Shown here one piece after another: positions 12,501 to 24,752 of a stretch of 64,000 bases of DNA. The position numbers were made by a program, and so were the translations under genes. Each line of letters opens with the position of its first letter. Position 1 is the stretch's first letter. This DNA comes from Escallonia rubra (taxonomy: Eukaryota; Streptophyta; Magnoliopsida; Escalloniales; Escalloniaceae): the NCBI GenBank assembly GCA_033065855.1, contig JAVXUO010002275.1, forward strand, positions 124,001-188,000, written 5' to 3'. Under the pieces are notes generated by a model. That model was not told the DNA's origin. It ran no database searches and saw only the letters and a program-made list of their open reading frames with translations.

Positions 12501-14091
12501 TGTATATGTTACGTTTGATGCTTTAAGCTAACTCATAAAGGATGAAATATTCATTAGTATGCTTAAAAGAGTTAGAGAACAAAACCATTTAACGTTGACG
12601 AAGTGATAAAAAGTTGAGATAGGATATAAAAGTGATGTGGTTGGTTCTTGAGAATCTTTCAGGGAGATGTCCTGGCTAGCAATCTCAATCTCGGGAAGGC
12701 TTCTTCCATGTTTGGAACCTATGACTCCGCGTCATGGTTGAGGATGAGTAGCCTTATATGTAGTACAGAAATAAACAGGACAATGCTAAAAGTAAGAGAC
12801 TGACAAGTACATAATTAAAAGCTATATTTGTTTTTCCACTTCTTTTACAGTTGAGGGCTAGAGAGCAAAGGCATTGAAAGCGCGAAACATTACGAACTAA
12901 CATGTTCAGGATGCACACGGTCTTCTTATAATTAGTACAGTTAGGTCGACTGCTTCACAGCTATGCTAAGAACACGAGGAGCACTTGTTCAATTGACAAA
13001 CGAGCTTTGGCGAGCTTAGTTTAATAAACGAAGGAGTTGGAGGTTGTGTAGCTCGGTTTGATGAACAACCCAGAAAAGGATTTTCTAAGATCCGTGCATT
13101 TGAGCAGTTCACACTCTTGCTTAGAGGCTTGTGCTATTTGATTCTGTTCTATTGGTATTAGGGGGTGAATTTCTGCATTGTGGAGCTATGAGGTGATAAA
13201 TAAACCCCTATAAATCTTGTTACTGTAGTGTTTAATTTCCTATTTGATGAATGATGAGACATGGTGCAGGGAAGGCGGTCCTATAGTAATTTGATTGAAG
13301 AGTAAATTTAGCATAACTTTGGGGATTTAATAATGCTGAGAGTATGTGGGGTTTGTGTCCCTCGGTGAGTAAAAGGTGAATAGGGAACACAATTATCAAA
13401 TATTGTTTACTTTTTATTCTGTTTTGTAAGTTCCCCTACTTGTATGGTTTTCATCCCTTACCTCCCCAAGAGTAGGGTTCTTCCCCTCCTTTGACTGTCT
13501 CTCCTCTTGCTGTTTTTGAACTTTATATACTTGAAGCTGATATAAAATTGAACAAGTGGATGACGGGGGGCCAAACAATCAAGGACGTGGCTATTTTTGC
13601 ACCCTTTTGTGTCGCCAACGGTGCAGTAACAACAAAATTGTGCCTTCAAACATTTAAAGAAGTGCAGAAATAGCCCATAAAGTGTGCTGGACTAGCCTCA
13701 CCTGTTGATGTATGACTAGGTCAACTTGATATTGCAAAATTTTGGGTGTCTTCCTGTATGCATATTTTCTTTTATTTGGTTAACGCATTTCGCACAATCT
13801 GGTTAAGGTAACTTCTGTGGAGCATGGTTTTTTTCTTCTTTCTGGGTGGATTGATGTCATCTTCTCATACAGGCTAAGAATCATACTGCCAACATCGAGC
13901 ACGAAGCCAGCACTTCCAAAATCGGTGAAGATCAGCTGTTCTACTTCCAGCAGAGAGGAATCGACTATGAGAAAGCAATGGCAGCTATGATTTCCGGGTT
14001 TTGCAGGGACGTCTTTAACAAGCTTCCTGATGAGTTTGGGGCAGAAGTCAACCAGCTCATGAGCCTAAAGCTCGAAGGATCTGTTGGTTAA
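9518..14091 (+). CDS. SUFB: SufB, chloroplast Fe-S cluster scaffold protein (ABCI8/NAP1)
   Basis: Two exons, 9518-10960 and 13873-14091, joined CAG|gtaaaa ... atacag|GCTAAG in phase 0, giving 553 aa. Residues 1 to about 60 are rich in Ser and basic residues with few acidic ones, as expected for a plastid transit peptide. The rest is full-length SufB. In the SufBC2D complex of the plastid stroma, SufB receives sulfur from the SufS/SufE pair and assembles Fe-S clusters. The C-terminal beta-helix motif QCDSMLIG puts Cys463 at the place of E. coli SufB Cys405. Glu492, encoded in exon 2 (IEHEAS), keeps the 29-residue spacing to E. coli Glu434. The exon 2 protein ends in [15 protein letters not shown]. 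The start is the only Met that provides a transit peptide; a pyrimidine-rich leader precedes it. No broken residue was seen. Confidence 0.97.
10961..13872 (+). other. Large SUFB intron with internal repeats
   Basis: A 2.9 kb intron bounded by gtaaaa and atacag. It has no plausible internal exon. Short duplications occur inside: tagagggctttgtgaactta appears near 12299 and again about 39 bases later. A block starting agaggcttgtgctatttg appears near 12264 and again near 13132. They indicate old insertions, but no complete element with paired ends was found. Confidence 0.6.
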
Positions 14092-15458
14092 AGCTGCAGC
14101 TTGTACTATTATGGTAAATAAAAGTTTCTAGCTAGGTATATCTAGAGTTCTTGTTCATAGCTCCGACGACACACCTTGTACACTGGCTTTGTAAATCTAT
14201 AGTTTCAAGACCCTTTGAATGTTCATTGCCTCTGGGACTATAGTTTTCCTTTAAAGTTAATGGTGGACAGCGCATTAAATTAGCGCCATTTAAAGGCCCA
14301 AAAAGGAGTATTGTATCAGCTATATACTGTTCTTGCCTCATACGGACGAGTATTATTTTCTATATCTTCTATACACATATATAAAAGAGGCTAACTTCAT
14401 CCACATTAGTTTTAGCACTTAGCCCACAATTTCACATCAAATTACACCCATCCCACTGTCTTGAACTGTTTCATGAAAAGCCACTCTCCTTTCGCTCTCT
14501 TCCCCATCGCTTAAACCGGCAACACCACCACCGTCATACTGACGCAACACCGTCTTTCCACCGGTGACTAGCACTACTTACTTACCCGACCGGTTGCTAC
14601 CACCACAAACTTAACCTCCACACCCACCGTAGATCCAGAGCCACCACCACGAAGCCACAGAAAAACGAACACCAAAGATCTACAACCACCATTACCAGCG
14701 CCTCTGAATCAGCGTTGTAATGGAATATATATGACCCAACTGAAGCCGAAAAAAATAAAAAGAAAAATGTTCCATCTAAGAATTTACTATGGAAGAAAAA
14801 CTACCTTTTGTGACCATTGAAAGCTTAGAAGAGGAACACATATATTGATTTCCTTTTTAATTTTTTTTTTTTTGGGTTCTTCTTTTGGTTTGTCTCAGGA
14901 TATTGCCTATCATGCTAGCCGAGCTGACAATGTGTATGTATCTCGTGGCACTTGACCATGTATATGTAGAGCTTGACCTTTTTTTGCTATTGTTGACTAT
15001 CGATGGATAGATCGTGCCACTGTAACTCCAAGGGCAAAAGGTCTTGAGGAATAATCTTAAGGTCATGAGTTCAAATCCCCATACCGACGGGTCATATAAA
15101 GTGCAGTTCCAACTATTTCTAAAAAAAAAGATCGTGCCACCCCTTCACGCCAGTGGTGGGGGATGTCACTCGCAATTTGAGCTATGATTCTCGGGGGAAC
15201 ATATTTTTAATTATTACAACAACAACAAAAAAGCACGTAATACAACATAAGAAAAAAAATAAATTCAAGAAGTATGTCAACATCTTTGTATTTACAAGAG
15301 TGGCTGAAAAATCAGTTGTCATCGAACCTACATGTATAAAAACTTGCCGCGTTCAACATACATTTTTGAGTTATTTTACAGTTGGAAACATTATTTACAT
15401 CCCTTCATATGCTTCTTTATCGCCTTTTATCGCTATGAATAAATGTACTCGAAACTAT
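14092..15458. other. SUFB 3' UTR and spacer
   Basis: The first 250 bases are probably SUFB 3' UTR. A stretch rich in caccaccac at 14510-14710 is low in complexity, with no good frame. Around 15040-15130, ggtcatgagttcaaatcccc followed by an A-run resembles the B box and tail of a tRNA-derived SINE, but no clear A box was found. No gene was recognised. Confidence 0.45.
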
Positions 15459-16105
15459 TAACCTATTGGGCAAGTTACACTTATATCCCTGAGGTTTAGG
15501 GGTAATTACAGCCAAGGACAATAGTTTGGACAAATTACACTTATGTCCATTGACCAAACGGAATCTTAAAAACCCTAACGATTTTAATGAAAAGACTTTA
15601 TTACCCCTGAGTTGGAACCTTATTTATTTTTCAATGCCATTATTTCATCTTCTTATTTTTAATGCCATTAATGTCATTACTTCCCCCCCCCGCAAGCCCA
15701 TTTGGCCATTTCTGTCTGACATCACCCTTCGCCTGTCGCCGCACCCTTCCCCTTCCCCTTCCCCTTCCCCGTCGCCCCCACCCTCCCCCTTCCCCTTTCC
15801 CGTCGCCGGCGTCGCCTTCCCTCGAGATGGCAGCTGAGGCGTTGGTGATGGCACTCGGTGAAGGAGCGTGGGGCTGCTGATCGGAGTTACTGGCCGGCGA
15901 CGGGCTGCTGACCGGCGTTGCTGGCCGGCGACGGCCTGCTGACCGGACGGTTGCAGTGGTAACGGCACGATCGCATCGGCGCGATGCTCGCAGAGGCACG
16001 ATGAAGGGGCATTTCGGTGAAGGCGCGGGGAACGGAGTTAGTCGCCGGCGCCGGCGACCGCGTGTGCTGCCGGTAGTGGGGCTGCCATGGCGTGTAAGAG
16101 GGAAG

Positions 16106-16222
16106 GGACTGCCGGCGTGGGGCGAGGGGAAGAGGCTGCCGGTGTGGGGCGAGGGGAAGGGGCTGCCGGCGTGGGGCGAGGGGAAGGGGCTGCCGGCGTG
16201 GGGCGAGGGGAAGGGGCTGCCG
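16106..16222. repeat. 27-bp GC-rich tandem repeat inside MULE 1
   Basis: About four copies of a 27-bp unit that includes gctgccggcgtggggcgagg. The unit is a multiple of three, so on the minus strand it reads as a nine-residue repeat of the PRPTPAAPS type. Runs of gggg spaced by a few bases make the plus strand a good G-quadruplex candidate. A protein role is not supported by any start or splice signal. Confidence 0.85.
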
Positions 16223-16261
16223 ATGAGTTAGCCGGGGAAGACATTGGATATTTTTCAAGAA

Positions 16262-16425
16262 AACCCTAATTTGAACATTGAATATTTTTCAAGAAAACCC
16301 TAATTTGCAAATTAGGGTTTTAAGAATATCCTAATTTGCAGATTAGGGTTTCAGGAAAATCCTAATTTGCAAATTAGGGTTTCAAGAATATCCTAATTTG
16401 CAAATTAAGGTTTCAAGAATATCCT
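16262..16425. repeat. Palindromic cctaatttgcaaattagg tandem repeat
   Basis: Four to five degenerate copies of a unit of about 35 bases built around the self-complementary core cctaatttgcaaattagg, separated by tttcaagaatat-like spacers. It lies in the right part of MULE 1. It contains aaaccctaa-like sequence but is not a telomere array. Confidence 0.8.
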
Positions 16426-16700
16426 AAAACTAAAACTGATAAATAAATCATATATAATAATAAACAGATATTTTTCAATATATACAGTACAAGGGGTAGT
16501 ATCGTACAAGGGCAGTATTGTCATTTTTAAAATACAAAATGGTGAACAGTATATTTTTTGGATGGAACCCTAACGGTTGGACACGGGTGATACATTTGAA
16601 ACATTTTTGGGACATAAGTGTTACATTTTGAAACTTTGTGTCCTTGAGTGTAATTACCCCCAAACCTCAGGGACATAGGTGTAATTAGCCCTAACCTATT

Positions 16701-19700
16701 AACGTCAAATATACAAGCGGAATAAGCATATAAAGAGGTGGAAAAAACCACTCCCCCTAGCTGTCTAGTGTATACATGACTCTCCGCCACTAGCAACCCT
16801 GCCAGGCCCCAGCCAAAACTTTTATTTACCTTTCTAGTAATTTTAATTTTAATAGTAGTAAAAATGGTAAAAATGTGTGCTTCTAGTACACTCCGGTCAG
16901 AGAGCTCAACGATTCCATTGCAATTTGAGTTGGAGTCACCGACATCAGACAAAGTCAGTACTGGCTTTCATTGACCTAAAGTTCTTAAAAAAAAATTTAA
17001 AAGTCATTTCATGTTTTAATAGCAAAGTGTGGATGGCCCTATAAAGCAACCATTGCGTACTTGATCTTTGTTTTTAATCTCTTCGATGTTGATTTGATCA
17101 AATACCATTTCTATTATATCTCGTGTTGGGTTGTCAATTGTACTTGATCATATCGTCCAGAGCTGCGTCTGGTCGTGATGGTTTAACCTAACCCAACCGG
17201 TTCATAGTAGGTCGAGTCAGGCTGGGCTTGGTTTGGATTAGATTTGAGTGTCACATTTGACTTTGCACTCTACTCTGCGAAGCACGTTAAATCTAGTACC
17301 AACTCTAAACAATTAAAGCATTTCCCAAATCTATCTCTGCAAACTCAACTTTTAACCGAGCATGTCAAATATAATGCTACACTTTCCAAAGGTAAATATC
17401 TAATACTTATTAACATGTAATACATTAACTTCACATCCATTTTGTGATAGACAAAAAATAGAAAGCATGGCGCCTAAAACAGGATGGAGGGAGTATGAAA
17501 TTATACCGTAGGGTTTACTTTTAATTCTTTTTTGGTTCTTTGCTCTCTTCTAAGATCACATCCCACTTATTTTTGTCCCTTACATATTTATAATAGTCTT
17601 ATTCAGAAAAGAAGAAAAAAAAAGCGTATGATATATTTTTTTAAGTATTCATAGGGCTAATTCAAATCTAGCACTCTTTTTCTCATTTTTATGTTTTTCG
17701 ACTAGCATTTATATGGTTGTTAACTTTGTGAAATTTACGGTCTAAACCTTAAGTCTTTTGTAAAACGGCGATGAACTAATGCATTAACTTCACATCCATT
17801 TTTGTGACGTACCACAATAGAAAGCATGGCGCCTAAAACAGGACGGAGGGAGTATGAAATTATAGTGTAGGGTTAGGCAGATGTGGAGGGCTGCTTGGCC
17901 ATTTTTTTATGCCAATAAGTGAATCATCATCGTAGAAATTTGTTCGGGTAATTAGAAACGATTCCCTATACTATGTTGGGCTTTCGGTCGACCTTCTCAA
18001 GTATCAATTGTAACAATCAGTTCCCCTCAAGTACTATAAAATTAACTTTGTTCTCAGCAAGTAATCGATCTCATTGGACCGGGAGTCAGGGTCGTTAGGG
18101 TTTACTTTTACTTCTTTTTTGGTTCTTTGTTCTCTTCTAAGATCACGTCCCACTTATTTTTGTCGCTCAAATATTTAAGAAAGTCTTATTCAGAAAGAAA
18201 AAAAAAATGCGTGTGAAGTGTTGGAGAAAAAAGTTTAGTCAATTTGGATCCTCTACAATTAAATAACTTCAAACTGAATTCACCGACGAAACAAAAAATG
18301 ACTAGCTAGCCCTTATTCCTCTAAACTGCGTATAAACAACCAATAGACCCCTGACCTAATATCACTTGTTCAAGGATAATAAAAAAGATTACTAAAACAT
18401 AAAATAGTTAGTAATTGATCATTTGAGGTCGGCTCACGATGTTTAATCACAATAAAGTCAAATAATAATTAAAGCACTATCAATAACTTTAATCGCGATC
18501 TTATACACTTAGAGCAACATAATGCAATCTGAAAAGAAAAAAAAAAAATTTTGTTTGACAAAGCTGGCGACCAAGTGTCACTACTACCTACCTCAGGCTT
18601 TATGTCAAACTTACCGGCGGAAGGACCTCCCTTTGCCAATTTGACCTCTGGTAGGAGCTCCTCGGGACAAGCAAAAAAAAAAGTTGGTAGATATTTTTTT
18701 AAAGTATTCATAGAGCTGATTCAAATCTAGCACTAAAAGATTTCTTTTTCTCATTTTTTGTTTTTCAACTAGCATTAATGGTTGTTAACATTGTAAAATT
18801 CACGGTCCAGATCTCAAGTCTTTTGTAAAACGGCGATAAACTAATACTTTCGTAATTACGAGAATCAAACATAACGACCACCCAAGCACAAACTTTTTTA
18901 AGTAAATCATGCATTCAAACTTGTAAGACTTCCCATCCAATGAAGCTCTCTTAAGACTTATCGGAATGGCAACCACACCAACCCACCCAAGTCCCCCAAG
19001 TAAGAGAAGGGGTCACAAAAAAAGCTAGTTTTTAAGTATAAAAGGGAACTTTAATAGCACCATGGCCTCAACCACTTGCAGCAGCAGATATATGTGGGCA
19101 GCCCTTTGTCTCCCATCGTTCTCACTTCCTTTGACACTCCTTGCTTTCAATAATCTATTAGACATGTTAATTCAACTCTGAAAACTAGACTATTAGTCCC
19201 TTCTTGCCGGTGGAAATCCTGGTCTTCTAAATATAACAAAATACAGATGTATAGGTTTGACTTTTGAGCATATAGCAGGCCAATTTTTATGAGTAAAAAA
19301 CTTGTAGCAGGCCAAAGAAAGAAAGTTAGACTAATCCCCTGTGATGTCTGACGATATTTCGTCGGCGGTGTGATGCATTGTTAAAACCACGCATGCGTGC
19401 ATGATTTAGCAGATGCGTTCCACTTTCTGATGCTGTAAAACTGTATTTTATCGTTAAAGATTGATGACTGATTCTAACGTTTTAGTCACAACGGATGTTT
19501 TGTGGGTCTGCAGGCTTTCATGAAGTTGGGATCCATCGTCCATGAGTAGGTTCCTGGTCATTAAGAGGTCATACATGTGTCCACCTAGCAACATTACTGA
19601 CGAATAAATTCGCTCAACAGCATGCCTATCAGTCTCTTCCTCCCTTCCACATGTAAGACACTAAGAAATAGAAATATCTTCCTACTGATCACATTCTATC

Positions 19701-20860
19701 TTCAGTCATTAGTTTCACATTAGGACGCTGAAACCCTTCGTAAATCTCGCTTGACCATTCAATGTCTCGTTCGATGATATTTAAGAGGTAGTGTCGAGCT
19801 AAGTCATCAAATTCTTATCCTTTTTTTTTTTTTTGGATTCTCGCTCTTGCAGAGCACTTTAATTTGTCTCGCTCGCTTTCATTTTAAGTTCCGTTCAGCA
19901 ATCGTGTAACCTCGAGGACTTCTTTATGTGCAAAAATTAAGAACTCTACTGCTGAAGTGACATTTGTGTTACTGTATTTGAATACTGAAGTGTAATATAC
20001 TGTTTTCTGTTGGGAGTTGGAACACAGACAAGTGATAAGAACAGATCTGGGCACTTGACCCTTTTTCTCATTTTACATTTGAATCCCAAATAATAAATGA
20101 AGATGATGCTTTGTCTTTAAATCACCACATTGTAGTTCTATTTTTGGACTTCCATTTTTCTAATGCGAGAAGCAGGCCACTCTAGTAAAATAACAAATGT
20201 TACTATTTTGGTGATGTCACATATTACATGCAGCAGTCATTGATTGGTTACTTTGCTCCAATATCCTGCCAAATTTTCTGGTGCAGTCTTAAACTTGGGG
20301 AACTCAGTATCCATCTCCATCATCCACAGCCAAACACTACAAGTTTCTTGCTCCCCAGAAAGCAATTTAATATATTAGCCTTTCTGTTTGCCAAAACAGG
20401 CATCTTGTACACCGAATGATGTTTAATTATGTTGAAAAAAATTCGGTGGGGAGCCTTTGTCATGTTATCCATGGGAAGGCCAATCGGAGCCGACCGCCCA
20501 AGCAAAAAAAACGATACTATCTACACATGCCATGCCTCCGCACCTGGTTCCGTTTCTTGTAACAAAAATACTTCGAAAATGAGGCTATGGTTCGGGTGTG
20601 CACAACACATATATATATCCGACAAATTACAATGAAAGTGTTTGTGTTTAATAATGATGAGCACGACGTCTTAACTTTTGCTTGGATGACGAGTGCCGAT
20701 GAGTGAATTCGTGACGGAATTTCCCACCCAAGTGAGAACTGCTTAGCTAAGCCAGCTCAGAGCCTGTTTTTAATTCCCATTATTGTCAACATAAGAGTGG
20801 TGCACATGCACTGCTTCATCACCAAACGAGACTTCCTCAGTGACACCTTTTACATGCTTC
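16701..20860. other. Spacer with nested local duplications
   Basis: No gene was recognised. Between 17420 and 18850 three segments occur twice: 17421-17510 again at about 17785-17875, 17511-17620 again at about 18103-18215, and 17631-17785 again at about 18689-18845. The shared end caggacggagggagta (near 17850) and its partner near 17490 look like the terminal repeat of Stowaway-type MITEs (CTCCCTCCGT with TA target), so one or more old Stowaway copies are likely. The last 250 bases are the upstream region of the small gene at 20955. Confidence 0.55.
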
Positions 20861-20862
20861 CC

Positions 20863-20872
20863 TATATATATA
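20863..20872 (+). promoter_or_regulatory. TATA box of the 108-aa gene
   Basis: The run tatatatata lies about 90 bases before the ATG at 20955. A pyrimidine-rich leader (cctcctcttctcttcttcct) follows it, as in many plant promoters. Confidence 0.6.
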
Positions 20873-20954
20873 TCCTACACACAATCCCTCTCAAACTTGA
20901 GCCTCCTCTTCTCTTCTTCCTATTCTCTCTGTATCCTTTTTTGGCCAAGGAAAA

Positions 20955-21281
20955 ATGACTCTTTTGAGTAGACCATATGCTTACTCGAAGCTGGAAATTG
21001 AAGACCCTGAAGAGTTCAAGCATAGGCGCGCACAGTTCTTGATCTACAAAGTACTACTGCAAGCAGATTCTCGAAGAAGGCCATCGTGGTTGCGAGTAAG
21101 AATATGCAAATTGAAGGTCAAGATTGGGAAGAGAATGAAGAAGCTGAGGACGACGGTGTTCTTGGCCATGTCTGCAGCCAAAGGTGGTGTCCATAAACAA
21201 GTTGTTTGTCAATTGAAAACTTTGAGGCGCTTGTTTCAAATTAGAGAGGCCTTGGTCACTCTCCCTCCCATGTTCAGCTGA
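20955..21281 (+). CDS. Small basic protein of unknown function
   Basis: A single exon of 108 aa with a good TATA box and leader upstream and a TGA at the end. The protein is strongly basic in the middle (RRPSWLRVRICKLKVKIGKR, then MKKLR) and ends in hydrophobic and basic residues (LKTLRRLFQIREALVTLPP). There is no signal peptide, no clear membrane segment and no catalytic motif. I recall similar short plant proteins with a WLRVRICKLKVKIGKRMKKLR-like core, but I cannot name a function. The long GC-balanced frame, promoter and leader make a real gene likely. Confidence 0.7.
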   Translation: MTLLSRPYAYSKLEIEDPEEFKHRRAQFLIYKVLLQADSRRRPSWLRVRICKLKVKIGKRMKKLRTTVFLAMSAAKGGVHKQVVCQLKTLRRLFQIREALVTLPPMFS

Positions 21282-24200
21282 AGTTCTTGCTTTTTACTTG
21301 TTTGTCAAGAAACTGAGGGATTTGTTACCACAAGGGTTATGAACTGTTGCCATGGATTGGTCATATTTTCTTGCACCAATTTGGTCGCCAATGCCTTCGT
21401 TCAAAGAGCTGGTTAGGGTGTTTTTGCTTGCGACGATTGTCTTAAAAAGAAGTCTTTTTGTTTGCAGTTGTAAGGAGTGTTTACATATGAACTATAAACA
21501 AGGTATTCAATTGTCAGGTTTTGGTGAGTTAATGCCTTTTCTTCTACTGACGTTAGCTTGCTATCCATCCACCAAAGACAGTCGTATGCCAGTAGTTTAT
21601 GTTATCATTCATCAGATTCAGTTCTGCTGAGGAGTAGATCTTTAATATGCAATAATTGATATAACAACTTTTCTGGGTGTAGAGGGACAGAATCTGGCTT
21701 AATTTGCATGATCAGTGATGCATCTCTGTGTCAATGGTGGCAAGAGAAAGAGAGTAGACTTGGGCAATCTCACAGGAATATTTTTTTTTTGGCATTAAAG
21801 AAAGCCTTTAGAAACAGTTTTGACTTTCTCTTTTACCCCTTTTGAGGAAAAAGATACTATATACTCACCAAATAAGAAAGAAGAAGAAGGGATCGAAACC
21901 ATTTGGACTTTTGAATTGGGATTCTTTAAGTTCTAAGAATGCTCTCCTGGTAGACCTGCTCATACTTTCAATATGAAAGAACAGAGCATGAAAAAGTGTA
22001 TGAACCGTTGGTTCTAAAGTCATTTGATTATACCAGGTTCTTTCGTCGAAACGAGAAACTCTTAAAGGTACGGTCACGACCAGATAATCCATGATGACTC
22101 GAGATGAAAAACTGATACCTTATCAAAACTGAAACAAATATTGTTGATCGACTACACAAGACATATATAGGAATCCTCGAGAACTTCTCAAAAGAAAGCC
22201 ACCTTGGTTTTTTCAGGCCTAGGCAAAATTGCAGTTGATCGGTTCCCAATTGTAGGCTTTATATTTTTCTATGCTTTTCATCTTCATGATATTTTTTTTT
22301 TAATGTTTTAGCAATAACTTCATCCAGAGAGTTGTTTCACGAACTGAAAAGAAGTTGACTACATGTGTAACACAAATAAGGTTCGAAAATGACTAACATG
22401 GTCTCAAAAGAAACCATAAAATGATAAAGGTAAGCATTGATGTCTGGAATATAAAGAAAAACTAGTTAAGGACATGAACAAGTTAGGGCTACTAGTTTTC
22501 TCCATGGGTAAAGATCATAGTTGTTTGAAAGACAAACTTGAAAATTGGGAAAAGCTTATTTGACTCTCTTTATAGTCTACCCCACAGAAGAAAATCAAGA
22601 AATTAAAGGTGCTAAAAGAAACAAAGAAGAACAAATAATCTGCCCACATCTTTGACCTATGCTTTTGGATCTAGCCTCTACAGATCTACCCTCGTATTCC
22701 ATTCATGAAGGCTAAAACATTGAGGACCAAAGAAAGAGCATAATCATAACACATAAAATTTGAGCATCATTGTCTCACTGCTTTAGACTATAATTGGACC
22801 AGTTAGACTAGATTTTCTGAGTTAAATGAGGATTGTAATTTTATTTATATTTATTTTTGCTTATAGTCATAGGCGCCGTCGTTTCTCAGCTAGTCAATCG
22901 GGTTTGCATTTCGTTAAAATCTATTCGACTGACGAAGTTCTTATAATTTACCAAATCCATTCTAAAATCTGAATCTCATTAAATTTGAGCACATTCTTTT
23001 GGTTACAAGAACAGAGCATAGTTACAATGGAAAACTGATGCAGTAGTTGATATATTTTTTGTTTAATATGCAGGCCAAGGGCCTTCTTCCCACAGGCTTC
23101 CCCACCTGGCTAGTCGCCTGGTGCGGTCTGTCCCCTCTTAAATGGTGCATAGTGGTACAGCCGTACATGTTGTTTTCCTTGGGGTCGGCACACACCCACC
23201 CGTACATGTTAATTAGCATCTTATCAGAACCAACTCATGACCTGCTCAAATAGCAGTGCATATATATCTCTGTTTTGTTTTATCTCTTATGCTCTATCTC
23301 TAGTGAAAGAAGGGCCCCGGGGGGTGGCAAAAACTGGTCTGATGAGGTCTCTATGTACTAAGTTTTTTTTGTGACACATGATGAAATGTTTTGATCATGG
23401 GCAAATTGGTACTATAGTTCATCTCGTTCAATAACATGGAGAGTTTGGCATGCGGTGAAAATAACAAGACACTTCTAAACAACATTTTTGTCGTTTCATA
23501 CACATGTATCCTGCTACATGTGACGCGCAAGGTCTCGAAAGCATGCACTTGCAACTTATTCACGAGGATTAAAACTTATCCCTCGAGTTGCAAAGAGTAT
23601 CGATGGTGATTAGTTTAAATAACCACATAGACTTCTGTTTCTCATTCGTTTTGGCGTTGTAATGGCATTTATGCTCCCTACGTTAACAATATAAATGAAC
23701 CTTCCTTAAGATTGATAGTTGTGATTTATATGTTACTTTACCCTTAGACCTTCGCATCCCACCTTTCAATGAAAAATTCCTATCATATCAACAACTTTGC
23801 GAAGAAGAGCCCAGAAGGAACAAATTAAGGGACTGAAACGAAAAGTTGGTGAAACTTTCAGGGACCAAATGAAACAAATCCAAAAAGGAAAATTCCATAT
23901 TTGGTGTTTATATACAAGATGCAATGCAAGGAAATAAGTGGGTCACTCAGTTGCGTTTTTTTGCCAAAATTGTCTCCGCCCTGCCATTGAGGGGGGAATT
24001 GCAGGAACCACCCCTGGCCCTTTTGGAGATGATGGATGGTAACTCATGCTAGGCTTACAAAATTGGTACCATGAGAACGGGAGATCGGTAGAGTCCGTTG
24101 GAGCTAAAAGCTTAGGCTTTTGAGAGAAAAATAATAAGTGGAACTGTTCATATCCAATACTAGATAGCGAGGCGGACCATATCAAAATATCCAAGTGCCC

Positions 24201-24752
24201 TGCACGTGCACGACTGCATCCAATACATGCTTGAAATTCTAGAATCAAAACTAATAAAGGGGCCGGTCAAAGTGACGGTGCCTACAGGGTTGGTGTAGGG
24301 CAGATATCTATTGGATGCATGTCAAATTGTCATACTTGTGCAGTTACAGACAACCAATACAACAATTTAACATGTGAAGTATTCCCGGTTATAGAAATGT
24401 GCACGTCTACTCGCTACCGTTGGAGATGATAGTAGTAACTCATGCTAGCCTTGCGAGATAAAGACTACTATGAGAAACTAGGATTTTGTGGAGAAAAACA
24501 AGAGACGGAACTATTTATATCTACTAATGAAACTGCTTGGGCGGGTCATTAGCAAAATATCGAAGCGCTCTGCAATACTGCAACCTGAACACGGAACGCT
24601 AAACAAACTTGATAGTAACTAATCACATATCCAGTCAGAAGTCAAAGTAACCATGTCTACAGGGTCGATGCAAGATGGATACCCATCAGATACATGTCAA
24701 ATTCTCATACTTGTGTTGTTACAGAGTTACGGTTATCACAGTTTGCCTCAAG
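21282..24752. other. Spacer, no recognised gene
   Basis: AT-rich sequence downstream of the small gene. It holds an old direct duplication (24024-24350 and 24422-24726), listed separately. Short open frames here have no splice or promoter support and match no family I know. Confidence 0.5.
24024..24726. repeat. Diverged direct duplication of about 320 bp
   Basis: The segments 24024-24350 and 24422-24726 share the same order of landmarks: ggagatgat, gtaactcatgctag, a middle with gtcaaagt, ctacagggt, gatgcatgtcaaatt/gatacatgtcaaatt and catacttgtg. They differ at many positions and by small indels, so the duplication is old. No coding frame is preserved. Confidence 0.7.

Larger units (their letters stand above)
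15468..16691. mobile_element. Mutator-like (MULE) element 1 with 9-bp TSD
   Basis: Flanked by the perfect 9-bp direct repeat taacctatt at 15459-15467 and 16692-16700. Its ends are inverted repeats: GGGCAAGTTACACTTATATC on the left; reverse complement of the right end GGGCTAATTACACCTATGTC. Both continue into CCTGAGGTTT and aaggaca for about 80 bases. A 9-bp target duplication with long TIRs is the mark of Mutator-like elements. No MURA transposase frame is present, so the element is non-autonomous. The interior is strongly GC-rich (15700-16240), unlike the AT-rich surroundings, and then changes to an AT-rich palindromic repeat. Confidence 0.9.

Noticed and set aside
15040-15130. Possible tRNA gene or SINE (ggtcatgagttcaaatcccc)
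   Set aside because: Only a B-box-like motif is present. No cloverleaf can be folded and no A box was found.
15640-16269. Several overlapping frames of Pro/Arg/Gly-rich protein on both strands
   Set aside because: They result from GC-rich tandem repeats inside MULE 1, with no start context or introns. Kept only as a repeat and as a possible capture.
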